A DNA stretch of 8,926 nucleotides from Clostridia bacterium (GTDB lineage Bacteria; Bacillota; Clostridia; Monoglobales; Monoglobaceae), in contig JAFQRU010000062.1 in the NCBI GenBank assembly GCA_017409915.1, positions 1-8,926 of the forward strand, given 5' to 3'. The translations under genes and the position numbers were made by a program. Shown piece by piece: positions 6,608 through 8,926 of this stretch (within the stretch, counting starts at the first letter, position 1; every line of letters begins with the position of its first letter). The notes under the pieces are model-generated. The model searched no databases. It was not told where the DNA came from and saw only the letters and a list, made by a program, of their open reading frames with translations.

Positions 6608-6618
6608 GGAGATTAAAA
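6530..6618 (+). promoter_or_regulatory. Mutually exclusive stems covering the DUF386 ribosome binding site
   Basis: Fold A is a perfect 10-bp hairpin, TCTCTTTCAT (6536-6545) with ATGAAAGAGA (6558-6567), and leaves the ribosome binding site free. Fold B pairs TTTTAATCTC (6530-6539) with GAGATTAAAA (6609-6618) and also GCTCCGCAT (6551-6559) with ATGCGGAGC (6591-6599). Fold B covers most of the GGAGA of the next gene and the bases up to its ATG. The two folds share 6536-6539 and 6558-6559, so they cannot coexist. The pairings are seen directly; a regulatory role is inferred. Confidence 0.45.
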
Positions 6619-6619
6619 A

Positions 6620-7063
6620 ATGATTATCGGAAAAAAAGAAGAATTAAAGGCTTATAAAGGAATAAGCGAAAATCTTGATAAAGGAATTGACTATGTTCTC
6701 TCCTTTGACGGGAATACTCCTGAGGGCAAATATGAAATTGACGGGGATAAGGTTTATGCTTTGGTAACAGGCGGCGACACAAAAGCTGAATGGGAAGATA
6801 CTTACGAAGCTCATAAAAAGTATATCGACCTTCAATTCATTTTAGAGGGGGAAGAAGACACAGGCTATGCATCAATCGATAACTGCGAAATCGAAACTCC
6901 TTATGATGAAGAGGGCGACTATATGATGGTTAAGGGGCCTGGCGATATAATCAACACATCCAAGGATGAATTTTATATTGCGTTCCCATTTGACGGCCAC
7001 AGACCAATGTGCAGCACAAAGCCGGGCAAAATAAGAAAGATAATCGTAAAGATTATGGCATAA
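6620..7063 (+). CDS. YhcH/YjgK/YiaL (DUF386) family protein
   Basis: This 147-residue, single-domain, soluble protein has the family's normal length and a beta-rich cupin-like pattern. Key segments are TYEAHKKYIDLQFIL (61-75) and FPFDGHRPM (122-130). Glu63, His65, Asp70 and His127 are the likely metal-site residues, by family analogy. Relatives include E. coli YhcH (sialic acid locus), YiaL and EbgC. They sit in sugar-catabolic operons and are thought to act on sugars, for example in anomer or epimer conversion, but the activity is poorly established. As the last gene of the rhamnose operon it may handle rhamnose or rhamnulose (inference). The ATG follows TGGAG (6607-6611); that site lies at the edge of the structured spacer and can be paired away. 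A terminator begins five bases after the stop. Confidence 0.9.
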   Translation: MIIGKKEELKAYKGISENLDKGIDYVLSFDGNTPEGKYEIDGDKVYALVTGGDTKAEWEDTYEAHKKYIDLQFILEGEEDTGYASIDNCEIETPYDEEGDYMMVKGPGDIINTSKDEFYIAFPFDGHRPMCSTKPGKIRKIIVKIMA

Positions 7064-7067
7064 AAAT

Positions 7068-7098
7068 AAAAGCACTTGCATTTCGCAAGTGCTTTTTT
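7068..7098 (+). terminator. Rho-independent terminator of the rhamnose/BMC operon, probably bidirectional
   Basis: The 12-bp perfect stem AAAAGCACTTGC (7068-7079) with GCAAGTGCTTTT (7085-7096) has a 5-base loop and is followed by T residues to 7098. On the - strand the same stem is followed by TTTTATTTTTA, so it can also stop transcription coming from the tRNA side. Confidence 0.93.
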
Positions 7099-7118
7099 GA
7101 TTAAAAAAATAAAAGAAA

Positions 7119-7146
7119 AAACCGCATAGCTTTTGCTATGCGGTTT
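7119..7146 (-). terminator. Rho-independent terminator of the tRNA-Lys gene
   Basis: The 12-bp perfect stem of 7119-7130 with 7135-7146 closes over a TTTT loop (AAAA in the - strand transcript). On the - strand it runs into TTTTTTCTTTT. The outermost base pair uses the last A of the encoded CCA end, so the terminator starts directly at the tRNA 3' end. Confidence 0.9.
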
Positions 7147-7221
7147 GGTACACCATCACGGACTCGAACCGTGGACACCCTGATTAAGAGTCAGGTGCTC
7201 TACCAGCTGAGCTAATGGTGC
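7146..7221 (-). tRNA. tRNA-Lys, anticodon CTT
   Basis: The 76-nt cloverleaf reads on the - strand. The acceptor GCACCAT pairs with ATGGTGT (first pair G-U). The D arm is GCTC-AGCTGGTA-GAGC. The anticodon arm is CCTGA-CTCTTAA-TCAGG with CTT at 34-36, reading AAG lysine codons. The variable loop is GTGTC and the T arm CACGG-TTCGAGT-CCGTG. The discriminator A and CCA are encoded. It converges on the rhamnose operon and diverges from proA. Confidence 0.97.
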
Positions 7222-7249
7222 ATATGCTGGATTTCATCACGCAAAAATC

Positions 7250-7278
7250 ATTATACTACCAAAGATGGCTTTTGTCAA
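7250..7278 (-). promoter_or_regulatory. Sigma-A promoter of the tRNA-Lys gene
   Basis: On the - strand, TTGACA (7278-7273) and TATAAT (7255-7250) are perfect consensus hexamers with a 17-bp spacer. Transcription would start near 7243, about 20 bases before the mature tRNA 5' end at 7221. Confidence 0.93.
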
Positions 7279-7345
7279 GGAAAATCTCAAAAATTTTTGC
7301 TTTTTCTCGATATTTTTTCTTTCTCTTTAATTTTTGCAATATTAT

Positions 7346-7374
7346 TTGACCTTCCTGCCCTGATATGTTATAAT
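7346..7374 (+). promoter_or_regulatory. Sigma-A promoter of the proA operon
   Basis: TTGACC (7346-7351) and TATAAT (7369-7374) are spaced by 17 bp. TG at 7366-7367 makes an extended -10. Transcription would start near 7381, giving a leader of about 30 bases before the proA ATG, too short for a riboswitch. The AT-rich stretch 7279-7345 between this and the tRNA promoter shows no other feature I can name. Confidence 0.9.
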
Positions 7375-7412
7375 AATTCTATAAAAGCTGAAATTTGAAA
7401 GGGTGAAACAGG

Positions 7413-8660
7413 ATGAACGAGCTTATAATAAAAGGGCAGATGGCGAAGATGGCGTCAGAGTTCCTTGTAACCGCCAGAGAAGAGGAAAAAAATCGTGCTC
7501 TAATCGCTATGGCGGAGGCTGTTTATGAAAATTCAGACTATATTTTAAAGGTTAACGAAGAGGATATTGCTCTGGCTCGTCAAAACGGGCTTTCGGAGGG
7601 CTTTATCGAAAGGCTTACTTTAAACCCTTTAAGAATTAATGCCATTGCAAAAGGTATGACACAGGTGGCGGAACTTCCCGACCCTGTTGGAACATATATT
7701 TCAAGAGACAAGCGCCCCAACGGCCTTGAAATCGAAAAGGTAAGAGTTCCTCTTGGGGTTATCGGTATAATTTATGAATCCCGCCCCAATGTAACGGCTG
7801 ATGCGGCGGCTCTTTGTTTAAAGTCAGGGAATGCCTGCATACTCCGTGGCGGAAAAGAGGCTCTTGGAACAAATCTTGCCCTTGTTAATATTATGCAAGA
7901 GGCTCTCGTTAAAGAGGGTTTCCCAAAGGGTTGTATAAACTTAGTTGAAGACACTTCAAGAGAGACCGCAACAGCTCTTATGCGCCTTAACGAATATCTT
8001 GATGTTATTATCCCTCGCGGAGGAGCTGGCCTTATCCGCGCGGTTATGGAAAACGCAACCGTTCCTGCCATTGAAACGGGAACAGGCAACTGCCATGTTT
8101 ATGTTGATAAATATGCAGATCTCGCTATGGCGAGAGATATTGTTATAAATGCAAAAACTTCAAGGCCCTCTGTTTGCAACGCAGAGGAGAAACTTTTGGT
8201 ACATAGCGAAATCGCAGAGAGATTTCTTCCTGCTATGATTTCTGCCCTTCATGAAGAAGGGGTTGAGGTTATGGGGGACGAGAGAGTCTGCCAGATTTCA
8301 AGCGGAGCAAAAATGGCAACAGAAGAGGATTGGGGAGAGGAATATCTATCCCTTAAAATCGCAATTAAAGTTGTGGACAGCGTTGACCAGGCGATTGCTC
8401 ACATAAATAAATACGGCACCCGCCACTCCGAAGCGATTATTACGGAGAATATTCAAGCATCTCAGAAGTTCTTGAAAGAGGTTGATGCGGCGGCGGTTTA
8501 TGTTAACGCTTCAACAAGATTTACAGACGGCTTCGAGTTCGGATTCGGCGCAGAAATCGGAATAAGCACTCAGAAAATTCACGCTCGTGGTCCAATGGGA
8601 CTTACAGAGCTTACAACAAGCAAATACTTAATTAAAGGTAGCGGTCAGATAAGACGATAA
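7413..8660 (+). CDS. proA: Gamma-glutamyl phosphate reductase (ProA)
   Basis: ProA reduces gamma-glutamyl phosphate with NADPH to glutamate-5-semialdehyde, the second step of proline synthesis. The 415-residue length is standard for the family. Family segments are VPLGVIGIIYESRPNVTADA (112-131), CILRGGKEA (142-150) and IPRGGAGLI (200-208). ETGTGNCHVYVD is at 221-232, and the catalytic Cys255 lies in KTSRPSVCNAEEKLLVH. The tail HARGPMGLTELTTSKY (390-405) is diagnostic. The start follows AAAGGGTG (7398-7405) and its own promoter. Its usual partner proB (glutamate 5-kinase) is neither upstream nor immediately downstream. The next gene, a phosphofructokinase, follows after 11 bp and probably shares the transcript. 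Confidence 0.97.
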   Translation: MNELIIKGQMAKMASEFLVTAREEEKNRALIAMAEAVYENSDYILKVNEEDIALARQNGLSEGFIERLTLNPLRINAIAKGMTQVAELPDPVGTYISRDKRPNGLEIEKVRVPLGVIGIIYESRPNVTADAAALCLKSGNACILRGGKEALGTNLALVNIMQEALVKEGFPKGCINLVEDTSRETATALMRLNEYLDVIIPRGGAGLIRAVMENATVPAIETGTGNCHVYVDKYADLAMARDIVINAKTSRPSVCNAEEKLLVHSEIAERFLPAMISALHEEGVEVMGDERVCQISSGAKMATEEDWGEEYLSLKIAIKVVDSVDQAIAHINKYGTRHSEAIITENIQASQKFLKEVDAAAVYVNASTRFTDGFEFGFGAEIGISTQKIHARGPMGLTELTTSKYLIKGSGQIRR

Positions 8661-8671
8661 GGAGAAAGAAC

Positions 8672-8926
8672 ATGAATATACTTGTAGGACAGTCAGGCGG
8701 CCCGACGGCAGTTATAAACTCCTCTTTGGCAGGGGTTATAAAGGCGGGTTTTGATTCAAAGAAATTCGATAAGGTCTACGGAATGGTAGGCGGAATCCAG
8801 GGAGTTTTAGAGGACGATATTATAGAGATTAAAAGTGCAGACGATAACTTTATAAAACTCTTGAAGCAGACCCCGTCATCATATCTTGGCTCTTGCAGAA
8901 AAAAGCTTGGAGACGATGAAGAAACC
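8672..8926 (+). CDS. pfp: 6-phosphofructokinase, probably diphosphate-dependent (5' part)
   Basis: The first 85 codons of a phosphofructokinase run off the window with no stop. The N-terminal motif is GQSGGPTAVINSSLAGV (6-22), in which Gly-Gly-Pro-Thr replaces the GGDAPGMN type of bacterial ATP-dependent enzymes. GGIQGVL is at 40-46 and TPSSYLGSCRKKL at 67-79, the latter carrying the phosphate-binding Arg76 region. This pattern fits the PPi-dependent clade, which phosphorylates fructose-6-phosphate reversibly in glycolysis. The residues that decide ATP or PPi use lie further downstream and cannot be checked here. The ribosome binding site TAAGGAG overlaps the proA stop codon, with a 7-base spacing to the ATG. 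Confidence 0.88.
   Translation, partial: MNILVGQSGGPTAVINSSLAGVIKAGFDSKKFDKVYGMVGGIQGVLEDDIIEIKSADDNFIKLLKQTPSSYLGSCRKKLGDDEET

Noticed and set aside
6435..6619. Promoter for the DUF386 gene in the long spacer
   Set aside because: I found no paired -35 and -10 hexamers at acceptable spacing on the + strand.
7279..7345. AT-rich block between the two divergent promoters as a riboswitch or origin-like element
   Set aside because: It is simple A/T-rich sequence with runs of T, lies upstream of both transcription starts, and shows no DnaA-box-like motifs or stable hairpin.
6435..7412. Catabolite-control (cre) site or CRISPR array in the non-coding stretches
   Set aside because: No segment fits the cre consensus by eye, and there are no regularly spaced direct repeats.
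7772..8089. Open frame of 105 codons on the - strand inside proA
   Set aside because: It is a shadow of the proA coding frame with no plausible start signal or domain.

Overview
The window looks like a chromosomal segment of an anaerobic Firmicute of the clostridial type. It has moderate-to-low GC, strong purine-rich ribosome binding sites, tightly packed co-oriented genes, near-consensus sigma-A promoters and a tRNA gene with encoded CCA. All protein genes are on the + strand. The only - strand gene is a tRNA-Lys.

Region 1 (1-7098) is the 3' part of a long operon that couples L-rhamnose catabolism to a bacterial microcompartment (BMC). In order it holds the C-terminal end of a PduT-like tandem-domain shell protein, a CoA-acylating aldehyde dehydrogenase (PduP/EutE type), a second tandem BMC-domain shell protein, the BMC phosphotransacylase PduL, a DeoR-family regulator, rhamnulokinase RhaB, L-rhamnose isomerase RhaA and a YhcH/YjgK/YiaL (DUF386) cupin-like protein. 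A strong bidirectional hairpin terminator follows. Gaps between the genes up to rhaA are 11-35 bp and I see no internal promoter. RhaA and RhaB would turn rhamnose into rhamnulose-1-phosphate. An aldolase outside the window would then give lactaldehyde. In known systems this becomes 1,2-propanediol and then propionaldehyde, which PduP and PduL convert to propionyl-CoA and propionyl-phosphate inside the shell. The aldolase, the diol dehydratase and the BMC-H/BMC-P shell proteins are not visible and probably lie upstream.

Region 2 (6435-6619) is the oddest part: a 185-bp spacer between rhaA and the DUF386 gene, packed with perfect inverted repeats. Two of its foldings exclude each other, and one pairs away the ribosome binding site of the DUF386 gene. 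The same spacer is bracketed by two copies of GGAGA, so it may be an inserted palindromic repeat, an RNA switch, or both.

Region 3 (7099-7412) holds a tRNA-Lys(CTT) gene on the - strand, with its own terminator and a perfect TTGACA-N17-TATAAT promoter, back to back with a + strand promoter for the next operon.

Region 4 (7413-8926) is a housekeeping operon: proA (gamma-glutamyl phosphate reductase), then the start of a phosphofructokinase gene of the PPi-dependent type that runs off the window.
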